A stretch of DNA of 64,000 nt from an uncultured Tropicimonas sp. (GTDB lineage: Bacteria; Pseudomonadota; Alphaproteobacteria; Rhodobacterales; Rhodobacteraceae), in NCBI GenBank assembly GCA_947495685.1, contig CANLZY010000017.1, positions 62,001 through 126,000 on the forward strand, read 5' to 3'. Below are positions 34,979 through 43,657 of this stretch, piece by piece; positions within the stretch are counted from its first letter, which is position 1; each line of letters starts with the position of its first letter. The notes beneath the pieces are model-generated. The model did no database searches. It had not been told where the DNA came from and was given only the letters and a program-made list of their open reading frames with translations. A program made the translations under genes and the position numbers.

Positions 34979-36007
34979 ATGGCGATTTTTGCCGTCTGGC
35001 CGGAGCTGAACTGGGACCGTGAGGGATGGGATCAGAGCGAACTGCCGAGCAACACGGGGGCCGCGCTGAAATATGTTCAGTCCGGGGAGGTTTCGGTCGC
35101 CAGCTTTTCGGGACGTCTGTCCCAGATCCCGATGTCCTTCTTCGAAGTGCCCGGCGCATTGACAACAGGGGTGATCGACCTGGTCCTGCATGACACTGCT
35201 GGCTACTGGACCACCCTGCGCGATCATTTCGCGTCCAATATCAGCCTGGATGTGACCAGACTGTTCGAGACGCCGTTGCTGCAAGCCAGGGTTCGGGAGG
35301 ACGGGACGTTCAAGAAGATCAAGTATCTGAACGTCACTGAAACAACCGGAACGGAGGATGCCGATGATCTGAAAGGTAACCAGAAACTCGACTTCGTGCG
35401 GGCCGGAGACGGAGACGATACCGTTTCGGGACGGGGCGGGGCCGACCAGCTGTACGGGGAGCGTGGACGGGACACGCTTTCGGGGGGAGACGGGGACGAC
35501 CTCCTGCTTGGCGGCAACGGCCGGGACACGCTCGACGCCGGAGCGGGGATCGATACGCTTCAGGGCGGACGGGGCAACGATCTGTTGCTCGGCGGAGAGG
35601 GTTACAACTGGATGTACGGCGGTGCCGGCAATGACACGATCCAGGGGGCGGGCGGCTTCAATCGTATGTTTGGTGGCGCGGGAAAGGATGTTCTGCGCGG
35701 CGGTGTCGGGGATACTCTGGACGGTGGCCGGGGGAGGGACGTTCTTCTCAGCGAAGGCGGAACCAGTTTTACCGGCGGCGCGGGGGCGGACCGGTTCGTG
35801 TTCAAAGGCATCGGCAAGTTCTTTGTCGAGGATTTCGAGACGGGCGTCGATATGTTGGACCTGAGCCGGATGCCGTTCGACGCGGAGCCGAACATCTTCT
35901 CGCTTGACGGAATGAGGTGGATCCAGTTCGACAGCGACGATGGTCAGGTTGTAACGGTCCTGCTCGCGGACGGCGCCTCTGTCTCTGTCGACGATATCAT
36001 CCTCTGA
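34979..36007 (+). CDS. RTX-type calcium-binding repeat protein
   Basis: A 342-residue protein. Residues 1-125 form an unrecognised N-terminal domain; from about 135 to 270 there are many nonapeptide repeats of the GGxGxDxLx type (for example GGRGNDLLLGGEG, GGAGNDTIQG). The C-terminus has the typical DRFVFKGIGKFFVEDFETG block followed by LSRMPFDAEPN. No N-terminal signal is present, as expected for type I secretion by a C-terminal signal. It probably binds Ca2+ outside the cell. Partner exporter genes are not adjacent. Confidence 0.88.
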   Translation: MAIFAVWPELNWDREGWDQSELPSNTGAALKYVQSGEVSVASFSGRLSQIPMSFFEVPGALTTGVIDLVLHDTAGYWTTLRDHFASNISLDVTRLFETPLLQARVREDGTFKKIKYLNVTETTGTEDADDLKGNQKLDFVRAGDGDDTVSGRGGADQLYGERGRDTLSGGDGDDLLLGGNGRDTLDAGAGIDTLQGGRGNDLLLGGEGYNWMYGGAGNDTIQGAGGFNRMFGGAGKDVLRGGVGDTLDGGRGRDVLLSEGGTSFTGGAGADRFVFKGIGKFFVEDFETGVDMLDLSRMPFDAEPNIFSLDGMRWIQFDSDDGQVVTVLLADGASVSVDDIIL

Positions 36008-36188
36008 CCTTCTGGCTGGTGCCGCCGACGTCGCGCTGGCGCGTTGTCACGCAGGGTGCGGCCTGGGCCATGGGCAGGGGTGCGACTCGGCGGCTTTTTG
36101 CCGATGTCAGACCGGCCGAGACATCACGCTTGTGTGAGAGGGAGCGGCGCTTTATCGAAATTCAAGTTTTTCCCGCTCGAGGTTTATC

Positions 36189-36764
36189 ATGCCAATTTCC
36201 CACGCCACCGCGAGGGTTCTTGCTGTTCTATGCTGTGTTGCGCTGGCGCTGCCGGCTGCGGCCCAGGATAAGAAAGGGCTGGGAAATCTGTTCCGCGCCT
36301 CGACCAAGGCGCCGACCACCATCGACCAGGGACCTGTGGCCAAGGCCTGTGGGGTGAAGGGCAAGGCGCTGGGCAAGAAGGTCGAGAAGGGTCCGGGAAA
36401 ATGGGCGCTGTATGACACCGCGCCGGGCAGTTCCGCCAAGCGGGATTTCTATCTGACCGGGTTCAGGGATGGCTGTCCGCGAAAGATCACCGGCGAGATC
36501 GCGGTGTTCGGCTCTGTCGAATTGTATGAACTGGTGAACTACGGCCCGGTCGGGATGAAACCCAAGGGGACGGAAACCGACCAGAAATATGCGCGGCTGC
36601 GGGCCAAGGTCTGCGGCAGCAGCAAATCCGCCTGCAAGGAGCGGCAGGTCAAGAAACTGGCCAAGTCGGCCGTGTTCGTGAACGTCTATCCGTCGGCCGC
36701 GACGTCCAGCCGGCTGGAGTTGCTGATGACGGGCGGACGGTTGGCGGCCCTGTCCAAGAAGTGA
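36189..36764 (+). CDS. Secreted hypothetical protein
   Basis: A 191-residue protein with a signal peptide (ARVLAVLCCVALALPAAAQ). The mature part is basic, with ALYDTAPGSSAKRDFYLTGF and four cysteines (VAKACGVKG, RDGCPRK, KVCGSSKSACKER) that could make disulfides. It resembles conserved exported Rhodobacterales proteins of unknown function. Convergent with the next gene, 6 nt apart. Confidence 0.65.
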   Translation: MPISHATARVLAVLCCVALALPAAAQDKKGLGNLFRASTKAPTTIDQGPVAKACGVKGKALGKKVEKGPGKWALYDTAPGSSAKRDFYLTGFRDGCPRKITGEIAVFGSVELYELVNYGPVGMKPKGTETDQKYARLRAKVCGSSKSACKERQVKKLAKSAVFVNVYPSAATSSRLELLMTGGRLAALSKK

Positions 36765-36770
36765 TCCGGC

Positions 36771-37271
36771 TCAGGTCCGGGGGCCGAGGTCCTCGGGGGT
36801 CAGCCGGTAGGCCTTGCCGAACCCGCCGTTGAGGAACGCCGCGCGGACCTCCAGCAGGACAAATCCGAAATCTCCGAAGTCGATGTAGAGCTTGGCCTTT
36901 GGGTGATCGCGCAGCCATGTGGCCCGCAGATCGCCGTGCCGGGGATCGTCGCGGGGGATGAACCGCGCGGTGCATTGCACCGTCAGGCGCGGGTGGGTCA
37001 GCGGATCGCCCTTGCTGCCCGGCTCTCCGACAAGGATCGAACAGGACGGGGTCGCGGCCAGCGCGGATGTGTGGTGCGACAGGCTGGAGATCAGGGTCAC
37101 CGGCGCACCATCCGGGGCCCGCCCGATCGCAATGCGGCTGACGAACGGACCGCCGCTCTCGGGATCGATCACCGCAAGGGCGGCGTGGCGGGCATTGGTC
37201 AGCAGCCCCTGCGCCAGATGCCGGGCCTCGTCATCGGTCGGGCGAATGGGATCTGTCTTCTTTTCGCTCAT
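36771..37271 (-). CDS. Pyridoxamine 5'-phosphate oxidase-like / HugZ-family protein
   Basis: About 166 residues starting MSEKKTDPIRP; a second ATG nine codons upstream is possible. The split-barrel flavin/haem pattern is seen in ARHLAQGLLTNARHAALAVI, FVSRIAIGRAPDGAPVTLIS and PRLTVQCTARFIPRDD. Family members bind FMN or degrade haem (HugZ). This protein lacks the C-terminal extension of full HugZ, so it may be a general flavin-binding reductase. Confidence 0.78.
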   Translation of the reverse strand: MSEKKTDPIRPTDDEARHLAQGLLTNARHAALAVIDPESGGPFVSRIAIGRAPDGAPVTLISSLSHHTSALAATPSCSILVGEPGSKGDPLTHPRLTVQCTARFIPRDDPRHGDLRATWLRDHPKAKLYIDFGDFGFVLLEVRAAFLNGGFGKAYRLTPEDLGPRT

Positions 37272-37529
37272 CGTCTCTTGCGCCTTCTGGGATTGCATCG
37301 CACGGTAACGTCCACTGGGTCGTTTGCAAGGGAGGGCATGTGCGGTTGCCGGTCAGTCACCGGGACGCGCGGGGGGAGACCCGTCGCACCCGAGGGACGC
37401 GGAGCCCGGGCACATCGGGTCAGGTCGCCATCGGCGGGACCTTCGATGGCCAGGCATGCAGCCAATCCCGGCGCCAGACCCGAAAACCGGTTTGGCGTGT
37501 TCGACATTTTCCAGAAACCGGGGCGGCTG
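37272..37529. other. Intergenic region upstream of the first UspA gene
   Basis: About 260 bp between divergent genes. No gene is supported; apart from the FNR-like box just downstream, nothing distinctive was seen. Confidence 0.35.
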
Positions 37530-37543
37530 CTGACCTGAATCAA
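37530..37543. promoter_or_regulatory. FNR/FnrL-type box before uspA (copy 1)
   Basis: CTGACCTGAATCAA has a full right half-site (ATCAA) and a three-of-five left half-site compared with the FNR consensus TTGAT-N4-ATCAA. It ends 52 nt upstream of the start codon, the same arrangement as before the second UspA gene. Confidence 0.5.
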
Positions 37544-37595
37544 GGCAGATGACGCGCGCACCGGATACATTGAGGTCACCAAGGAGAAATTCGCC

Positions 37596-38003
37596 ATGTA
37601 TGACAATATCCTCGTTCCGGTTTCCTTCGAGGCGGATCGCAATGCCCGCGAGGCTATGGATATCGCCCAGGCCATTCGTGCCGAGGGCGGCAAGATCACG
37701 CTGCTTCACGTGATGGAACATCTGCCCCAGTATGCCACCGAGTATCTGCCGCCTGACCATCTGGAAAAGGCGCGCGCCGATATCATGGGCGGGCTGTCGG
37801 CCTTGGCCGATGCGGTTGATGAGGCGGAAGTGGTGGTGGTCGAAGGTCATTCGGCCCGGACGATTCTGGACTATGCCGACGAGGTGAAGGCCGATTGCAT
37901 CGTGATCGCCAGCCACCGCCCCGGCATGCAGGATTATTTCCTGGGCTCCACGGCGGCGCGCGTCGTGCGCCATGCAAAATGTGCCGTGCACGTCGTCCGC
38001 TGA
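37596..38003 (+). CDS. Universal stress protein, UspA family (copy 1)
   Basis: A 135-residue single-domain Usp. It starts MYDNILVPVSFEADRNAREA and has the ATP-binding loop IASHRPGMQDYFLGSTAARV, i.e. the G-x2-G-x9-GS/T variant. Members of this type bind nucleotide and act in energy-stress responses. It lies behind an FNR-like box and is followed by a terminator, so it is a monocistronic unit. It is a close paralogue of the Usp at 40038. Confidence 0.92.
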   Translation: MYDNILVPVSFEADRNAREAMDIAQAIRAEGGKITLLHVMEHLPQYATEYLPPDHLEKARADIMGGLSALADAVDEAEVVVVEGHSARTILDYADEVKADCIVIASHRPGMQDYFLGSTAARVVRHAKCAVHVVR

Positions 38004-38025
38004 CCGGGTGACGACACAGGACAGG

Positions 38026-38056
38026 CCCGTCGCATCCGTGCGGCGGGTTCTTTTTT
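38026..38056 (+). terminator. Rho-independent terminator after uspA copy 1
   Basis: CCCGTCGC (38026-38033) and GCGGCGGG (38040-38047) form an 8-bp stem with one G-U pair, followed by TTCTTTTTT. Confidence 0.85.
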
Positions 38057-38170
38057 GCGCGGGGTTTCGGGCGCTTGGTGCCTGCGTCATTTTCACGGCG
38101 ATGCCTGCGGGGTATTCTGCCGGGAGTCGGAATCGCGTGATAGTCTTCCGGCAAAGCGAGGGAGACACTC

Positions 38171-38491
38171 ATGCCGACGATTTCCAAGGCCAACGACCAC
38201 CAGACCGTCATCACCACCTTCGAGATGACGCCGGCGACCTGCCAGGACCTGCTGGAGGAACTTGAGGACGCCTACGAGGGGTTCATCTCCAAACAGCCAG
38301 GCTTCATTGGCGCCGGCCTGCATGTGAATGACGCCCAGACGCGGATCGCGAACTATTCCCAGTGGGAGCGGCGCGAGGATTTCCAGGCAATGCTGCGCAG
38401 CGCCGAGATGCGGGAGCGCAACCGCCGCATCAACGAATTGTGCCGCAGCTTCGAGCCGGTGATGTATGACGTGGTGGCCAGTTTCAAGTGA
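38171..38491 (+). CDS. Antibiotic biosynthesis monooxygenase (ABM)-fold protein
   Basis: A 106-residue protein with the dimeric alpha/beta-barrel ABM pattern: TVITTFEMTPATCQDLLEEL, GFIGAGLHVNDAQTRIANYSQW, and a repeated SFEPVMYDV ending. Such proteins act on quinones or other aromatic electrophiles without cofactors. Its stop overlaps the next gene's GTG start by 4 nt (GTGA), which points to a joint function with the quinone reductase. Confidence 0.8.
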   Translation: MPTISKANDHQTVITTFEMTPATCQDLLEELEDAYEGFISKQPGFIGAGLHVNDAQTRIANYSQWERREDFQAMLRSAEMRERNRRINELCRSFEPVMYDVVASFK

Positions 38492-39240
38492 CGGATACCT
38501 TGATTGTCTCGGCCCACCCGGAGCCGAAGTCCTTCACGGCGGCCTGGGCGCACGCCTCGGCCAAGGCCATGGCCGATCAGGGCCGCGTGATGACCTCCGA
38601 TCTGTACGCGATGGGGTTCGATCCGGCCGAGCGGGCCGACCTGTACGGTGTCGGGGGCCGGTTCGATCCGCTAAGGGTGCAGGAACGGCTGGTGTCCGAG
38701 AACGCGCTGCCGGCGGATCTGGAGGCCGAAGTTGCCAAGGTGCGCGCCGCCGACCTGCTGGTGCTGCACTTTCCGATCTGGTGGTTTGGCCCGCCTGCCA
38801 TGCTGAAGGGCTGGTTCGACCGGGCCCTGGTGCATGGTGCCCTGCATCAGGCCGAAGAGCGGTTTGAAAAGGGGCCGTGCGTCGGGAAGCGGGCGGTGTT
38901 CTGTGTCTCGACCGGCTGCCGCGCCGAGGAATGTGCCCCCGACGGACGCGAGGGCGACCTGCGCCTGCAACTGTGGCCGTTGGCGCATGCGCTGCGGTAC
39001 TGTGGTTTCACCGTGCTGGAGCCGGTGACGGTCCACGAGGTTCACGGGTATTACGAACCGGCGGATCAGCCGGCACTTGCCGCGCGACTGGCGACCGTTC
39101 TGGAGGCGCAGGCGACGATCTTGCGTGATGTGGCGGACCGCCCGGTCTGGCACAGCAATCCGGACAGCGATTTTGACGGGCGCGGGCGATTGGTGCCGGG
39201 GGCGCCTGTATGCTCGCCTTTCATCCGCCATCCCGGTTGA
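38488..39240 (+). CDS. NAD(P)H dehydrogenase (quinone), NQO/flavodoxin-like
   Basis: A 250-residue protein. The flavodoxin-like N-terminus reads TLIVSAHPEPKSFTAAWA, the FMN/FAD loop LLVLHFPIWWFGPPAMLKGW, and the dimer region FDRALVHGALHQ. It reduces quinones by two electrons using NAD(P)H, avoiding semiquinone radicals. The start is the GTG at 38488, overlapping the preceding ABM gene by 4 nt. Confidence 0.88.
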   Translation: MTDTLIVSAHPEPKSFTAAWAHASAKAMADQGRVMTSDLYAMGFDPAERADLYGVGGRFDPLRVQERLVSENALPADLEAEVAKVRAADLLVLHFPIWWFGPPAMLKGWFDRALVHGALHQAEERFEKGPCVGKRAVFCVSTGCRAEECAPDGREGDLRLQLWPLAHALRYCGFTVLEPVTVHEVHGYYEPADQPALAARLATVLEAQATILRDVADRPVWHSNPDSDFDGRGRLVPGAPVCSPFIRHPG

Positions 39241-39355
39241 CGTGATGCGCCCGTTGGCCCCGGTTTCGGGGCCGGCAGGCGCGCGGTTCTGACAGGTGGT
39301 CTGGTCCGCAGACGCGGGCGAGACTGTCGCAATTGGAGTTTCGAGGGAGGAAACC

Positions 39356-39952
39356 ATGAAGACGATTTTCAGCTTTGGTGTTGCACCGATTATTGCCATG
39401 TGCCTGGCCCTGCCGGCGTTTGCCGACGGCGTCGGGATCAGCCGTGATGTGATGGCGGTGACCGTTCCGGCCGAAGGTGGAGACCTGGAGATCAGCCGGA
39501 TCCAGGACCAGGACAACATGGTCGAGGGCGAATGGGCGCTCACCTCGCGGGCTTGTCCGCCATTCTGCATCCAGCCGATGGCGCCGGCCGAGGGGGTGAC
39601 GACAATTGGCGAACTGGAACTGCTGGCGATGCTGGAAGATCCGGAGATCCTTGTCGTGGACAGCCGGATCCCGGAGAATTACGAGGCTGGGTCGATCCCG
39701 GGCGCGGTGTCCATGCCCTATACCGAGATGGTCGATCACCTGGCCGAACTTGGGTGCGAGATCGATTTCGAGGGCTGGGATTGCGAGGCCGCGCGGCCTG
39801 TGGCGCTGTTCTGCAATGGTCCATGGTGCGGGCAATCGCCAACCGCGATCCGCCGGATGATCGAGGCGGGATATCCGCCCGAGCAGATCCACTATTATCG
39901 CGGCGGGATGCAGGTGTGGCGGATGCTGGGGCTGACGGTCACCGGGGAATGA
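39356..39952 (+). CDS. Periplasmic rhodanese-domain protein
   Basis: A 198-residue protein with a clear signal peptide (SFGVAPIIAMCLALPAFA) and a C-terminal rhodanese domain: DPEILVVDSRIPENYEAGSI and the active loop LFCNGPWCGQSP, with Cys153 as the likely persulfide cysteine. A pair of extra cysteines sits in RACPPFC. Likely sulfur transfer or thiosulfate/redox chemistry in the periplasm. ATG after GAGGGAGG. Confidence 0.88.
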   Translation: MKTIFSFGVAPIIAMCLALPAFADGVGISRDVMAVTVPAEGGDLEISRIQDQDNMVEGEWALTSRACPPFCIQPMAPAEGVTTIGELELLAMLEDPEILVVDSRIPENYEAGSIPGAVSMPYTEMVDHLAELGCEIDFEGWDCEAARPVALFCNGPWCGQSPTAIRRMIEAGYPPEQIHYYRGGMQVWRMLGLTVTGE

Positions 39953-39968
39953 TCCATCGGCGCACAAA

Positions 39969-39982
39969 GTGACCTGTATCAA
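39969..39982. promoter_or_regulatory. FNR/FnrL-type box before uspA (copy 2)
   Basis: GTGACCTGTATCAA shares the core TGACCTGxATCAA with the copy-1 site and ends 55 nt before the start codon. The right half is a perfect FNR half-site. Confidence 0.5.
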
Positions 39983-40037
39983 TGCGCTGGCCAACAGTTT
40001 GCGGCACACTTCCGGGGACAAGCCCAGGAGGTGAGTG

Positions 40038-40445
40038 ATGTACAGAAACATCCTTGTTCCGATTTCCTTTGACGATGACCGCAAGATAGAGGCCGCGCTG
40101 AGCGTGGCGCGAACGCTTGCGGCAGAGGGGGCGCGCATCGTCTTGTTGCACGTGATCGAACACGTGCCGGCCTATGCGCTGCACTATGTTCCAGGGGATC
40201 TGTTGAAAGCCACGCGCGACGGGCTTCTGGCCGAGCTGGACGGGTTGTCGCAAACCGTGCCGGGGGGCGAAGGTGCGCTGGTCGAAGGGCATGCCGGTCG
40301 AACCATTCTGGATTTTGCCGACGAGCACGAGGCTGATTGCATCGTGATCGCCAGCCACCGCCCCGGCATGCAGGATTACCTGCTTGGCAGCACCGCCGCG
40401 CAGGTCGTGCGCCACGCCGCATGTGCCGTGATGGTTGTGCGCTGA
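40038..40445 (+). CDS. Universal stress protein, UspA family (copy 2)
   Basis: A 135-residue Usp close to the copy at 37596: both share CIVIASHRPGMQDY, then LGSTAA and VVRHA near the C-terminus. The first ATG after AGGAGG is at 40038 (the in-frame GTG at 40035 is less well placed). With the first copy it brackets the ABM, quinone reductase and rhodanese genes. Probably induced in low oxygen, judged from the box above. Confidence 0.92.
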   Translation: MYRNILVPISFDDDRKIEAALSVARTLAAEGARIVLLHVIEHVPAYALHYVPGDLLKATRDGLLAELDGLSQTVPGGEGALVEGHAGRTILDFADEHEADCIVIASHRPGMQDYLLGSTAAQVVRHAACAVMVVR

Positions 40446-40461
40446 CGCAACCACGGCGGCG

Positions 40462-40501
40462 AGGCAGGGGCGGGCCGACAGGGCCGCCCTCCCGGTTTTT
40501 T
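40462..40501 (+). terminator. Rho-independent terminator after uspA copy 2
   Basis: GGGCGGGCC and GGCCGCCC form a stem with one bulge across GACAG, followed by CTCCCGG and six T residues (ending 40501). Confidence 0.7.
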
Positions 40502-40559
40502 GACCGTATGTCAGGATCGGATCGGGTGTGCCCGCCGCGTGTTCTTGTGAGGGTAGGAT

Positions 40560-40952
40560 ATGAAACAGGGTTTGATCGGGAGCATTCTCGCAATTGTCCT
40601 GCTGTCTGCCGCGCCGATGGCGTCGGCGCAGGATCTGATTGGAAGCTACGTCGCCTATATCGGGCGTGAGGACCTGTACAACTCCAAGGGGCAGCGGTTG
40701 AGCGAGCCTTGGCAGGTGCTCCGTCAGGATCGGGCCAATGTGCACAAGTTTGGTATCGTGCATGGTGGCGACGAATGGGATCCGTTCTTTGGCGACATCG
40801 ACAACCGGGCAGCCATGGAGCGGATGCTGAGGAACGGCTCGATCGACGCCGCGGCCCGCCGGGGCGTGATGCAGGGGGGCGCCACGGTGTTCGTGCGGAT
40901 CTATGGCAACGGAAACCGCGGCACGGCCGTGCAGGTGACCGTCGTCCGCTAG
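40560..40952 (+). CDS. Small exported hypothetical protein
   Basis: A 130-residue protein with a signal peptide (IGSILAIVLLSAAPMASAQ). The mature domain contains LIGSYVAYIGREDLYNSKGQ, WQVLRQDRANVHKFGI and a C-terminal beta-rich ending VFVRIYGNGNRGTAVQVTVV. No family recognised. Its last codons overlap the convergent next gene by 4 nt. Confidence 0.65.
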   Translation: MKQGLIGSILAIVLLSAAPMASAQDLIGSYVAYIGREDLYNSKGQRLSEPWQVLRQDRANVHKFGIVHGGDEWDPFFGDIDNRAAMERMLRNGSIDAAARRGVMQGGATVFVRIYGNGNRGTAVQVTVVR

Positions 40953-41470
40953 CGCATCGCGCCGGGCCACAGCAGATAGTACAGGTACGCTGGCACTTCG
41001 CGCATTGCATAGCGGAGCTGCCGCGTCCATGGCGTGCCCGTTCCAGGCGGTGACGCAGTGGAGCAGGGCATCCCAAGCCGGCGCGCGATCAGCCGTGCCC
41101 GTGGCGCATGGTACCGGTCAGTCACCACGATCAGGTGGCCTGCCCCGTGTGCCTTTGCGATCGGGAGTGCAAATTCGATGTTCTCGCGCGTGGTGGTGGA
41201 ACGGTTCTCCATCAGGATCGCCTCTGGCGGTACACCCTGTTCCCGGCAGAGACGTCGGATGACCTCGGCCTCGGTTGGTGGGTGCCGGCCAAGCCCGCCG
41301 CACGCGATTATGGCCGAGACCTTGACCGCATGAAACAGGCGCGCCCCGTGAAGGGCGCGCCGTTTCAAGGTCGGGGACGGTGCCCCGCCAGACCAGACCG
41401 CCGCACCAAGTATCAGTGCAACCGTATGGTCCTTGGGGGGCGTCGGCACGAGGGCGTGGCTGCCGGTCAT
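40949..41470 (-). CDS. YdcF/DUF218 (ElyC/SanA-like) protein
   Basis: A 173-residue protein with the DUF218 core: ALILGAAVWSGGAPSPTLKRR, IIACGGLGRHPPTEAEVIRR, MENRSTTTRENIEFALPIAK and LIVVTDRYHAPRARLIARRL. Relatives act in envelope biogenesis or nucleotide binding. A hydrophobic C-terminal part (AYLYYLLWPGA) may contact the membrane. Confidence 0.85.
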   Translation of the reverse strand: MTGSHALVPTPPKDHTVALILGAAVWSGGAPSPTLKRRALHGARLFHAVKVSAIIACGGLGRHPPTEAEVIRRLCREQGVPPEAILMENRSTTTRENIEFALPIAKAHGAGHLIVVTDRYHAPRARLIARRLGMPCSTASPPGTGTPWTRQLRYAMREVPAYLYYLLWPGAMR

Positions 41471-41486
41471 GCCGGATGCTCAGACG

Positions 41487-42536
41487 TCAGACAATCGCCA
41501 TGTCGTTCTTGATGGCCGCCTCTGTCATGTCCTCGATCAGGATCGACCCCCTGGCGCCAAAGTCGAACAGCAGGTCGTCGCCCTGTTGGCTGGCAAAGGC
41601 ATCCAGAATGTCCGCCTTGGTGACGATCTTGTCGTTGTTTCTCCAGAGCGCGTCGTCCAGCACCAGCGTGTCGAAATTGTCCTTGAAGTCGAGGATCTTG
41701 TCGTCTCCGTCGCCGCGGCGGAAGATGAAGCGGTCCTTGCCATTGCCGCCCCAGCTCTTGTCGTTGCCGTCATCGCCTTCGAGCTTGTCGTTGCCCTTGC
41801 CGCCATAGAGCTTGTCGTTGCCGTCGCCTCCCATCAGCAGGTCGACCCCGGTGCCGCCATAGAGCTTGTCCTTGCCGCCGCCGCCGTACAGCGAATCGCC
41901 ACTTCCAAGCCCCTTGAGAATATCGTTGCCCTTGCCGCCATAAAACACATCAAGGCTGACATCCGAGCCGGTCAGCTTGTCAGCGCCTGCGCCGACCTTG
42001 TAGGTGCCGTCCAGCCATTGGGTTTCTTCAGTCGTGAACACGTCGGCTGCGCTGACCTCGATGCCCGGAATGGACTTCAACGCAATGTCCGTGCCGGCGG
42101 CATAGGCTCCGGTCAGGATGAAGTTGAAGTAGCTGAGATCGCCGCCGCCCAGTTCGGCATAGGCCCTGTCGATATCCGACTGCGTTTCGAGGGTGATCGG
42201 GGTCCCGGACAGCTGGAACAAGGTCGTTTCGGACAGGGATCCGTTTGTGAATCCGTAAAACACCTTGCCGACATGCACACCCTTTGTAACGGAGACGATC
42301 AGTTCCTTGGTGGCACTGTCATCCGGGTCGGTCGAACTGTCGGTCCTGGCCACGTAGGCACGCTCCAGACTGCCGTCCTTGCCAAAGTCGAGATCGGTCA
42401 GCGGATAGCTAAAGTAGTAGCCATCATTCGAGTGGGTAAAGGTGGTCGCCCAATCGGGAAGGACCAACTCCAGTGTCGCGGCCTCCACTTCGTCGGACGA
42501 TGTGTAGCGGTATCCGTGCAGTGTATACGTCGTCAT
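41487..42536 (-). CDS. RTX-type calcium-binding repeat protein (second)
   Basis: A 349-residue protein. Residues 1-185 form an unrecognised N-terminal domain that starts MTTYTLHGYRYTSSDEV. From about 190 to 275 there are nonapeptide repeats (GGKGNDILKGLG, GGDGNDKLYGGKGND), followed by the typical DRFIFRRGDGDDKILDFKDN tail. No signal peptide, consistent with type I export. ATG at 42536 follows GAGGGAGG. It shares no obvious N-terminal similarity with the RTX protein at 34979. Confidence 0.88.
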   Translation of the reverse strand: MTTYTLHGYRYTSSDEVEAATLELVLPDWATTFTHSNDGYYFSYPLTDLDFGKDGSLERAYVARTDSSTDPDDSATKELIVSVTKGVHVGKVFYGFTNGSLSETTLFQLSGTPITLETQSDIDRAYAELGGGDLSYFNFILTGAYAAGTDIALKSIPGIEVSAADVFTTEETQWLDGTYKVGAGADKLTGSDVSLDVFYGGKGNDILKGLGSGDSLYGGGGKDKLYGGTGVDLLMGGDGNDKLYGGKGNDKLEGDDGNDKSWGGNGKDRFIFRRGDGDDKILDFKDNFDTLVLDDALWRNNDKIVTKADILDAFASQQGDDLLFDFGARGSILIEDMTEAAIKNDMAIV

Positions 42537-42637
42537 TCTGGCCTCCCTCGGCAAAACACGTTTTCATACATCATTATAACACCTTTTAGGGTGGTATGGG
42601 AACATGACATCGTGGAGCGGAGGTGCCGGAGGCTGCG

Positions 42638-43363
42638 TCAGAATTCGTACCAGGCGCCGACCTTCATCCCTTGGGACTCGTCGTTCTGAAGTCCGATCAG
42701 CAGGGCGGATTCGAGGCGGAACCCATGCCCGATGTCTCGGACATAGGCCGGGACCGCGCGCAGGTAGGACGGGTATCCGTCCAGGGCTCCGGATTGCATC
42801 TGGAGCGACCATGTGGATCGCTCGTTCGGCTGAAAGCCAAGCGTGTTGTCGACCTTCCAGAGCACCGAGCCGCTGTCGGACAATGTCGCAACCTTGGCGT
42901 CCACGTCGATCCAACCCGCGCCCCAACGGGTGTCGAAGCCGCGCCCCCAAGAGACGCCGAGTCGGTACACGGTTTCGGTTTCACCCAGCCAGTTGCGGTT
43001 GGAACCAAGGCCGAGCTCTACCCCGTACCGGTTTTTCCACTGGAACGACCCGAGATTGGCGCGCAGGAACCATATCGACGACCCAGTGTCGGTGGTTGGC
43101 CGATTGTAGCGGTCAAGCCCGAAGGTCAGCCGATCAGTCAGCCCATATTCTGCGTAGGTCCCGATTTCCTCGGTCAAATCAAGCGTTGGTTCTTCCAGAA
43201 GCGGGGTCTGAAGCGCATAGAAATACCCGACGAGATCGCCAAATGTCGACCAGGTGACCGAGACAAAGCCGTGGCCCTTGCCGCGCGGCCATGCACCGCC
43301 CGCAAACGCGGGTTGGCAGAGCACAATCGCCAGCAGGGCGAGGGATCTCAGGGCGGCCGTCAT
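42638..43363 (-). CDS. Outer-membrane beta-barrel-like protein
   Basis: A 241-residue protein with a signal peptide (LRSLALLAIVLCQPAFAG), alternating polar/apolar strands, many aromatic residues and a terminal phenylalanine (KVGAWYEF), the usual last residue of an outer-membrane barrel. No pore family could be named. Single gene. Confidence 0.72.
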   Translation of the reverse strand: MTAALRSLALLAIVLCQPAFAGGAWPRGKGHGFVSVTWSTFGDLVGYFYALQTPLLEEPTLDLTEEIGTYAEYGLTDRLTFGLDRYNRPTTDTGSSIWFLRANLGSFQWKNRYGVELGLGSNRNWLGETETVYRLGVSWGRGFDTRWGAGWIDVDAKVATLSDSGSVLWKVDNTLGFQPNERSTWSLQMQSGALDGYPSYLRAVPAYVRDIGHGFRLESALLIGLQNDESQGMKVGAWYEF

Positions 43364-43657
43364 GCCCCGGAAATTCGTTCATCTTGGTTAAGGTAGGGTT
43401 TACGGATCGGTGCCGGCGCAACGCTTCCAGACATCCATCGATGACCGCGGGGCCTGATCCTCCTGCCGACCGTGTTGACGGGAGGCGGTCGCGCGGTGTT
43501 GTCAGGTGATCAGGGGCGCTCGGCAAACACGACGGCTTGACCCATCGTCTTTCCGAATTCGTGCTGAGCTTTGCGTTCGAGAGATGTTCACGCTGGTTTC
43601 AGGCAATCTCGCCCCTGAAGCCGTCGTGTTCGTTCCGGGAACGTGGTTGGAGTGGCT

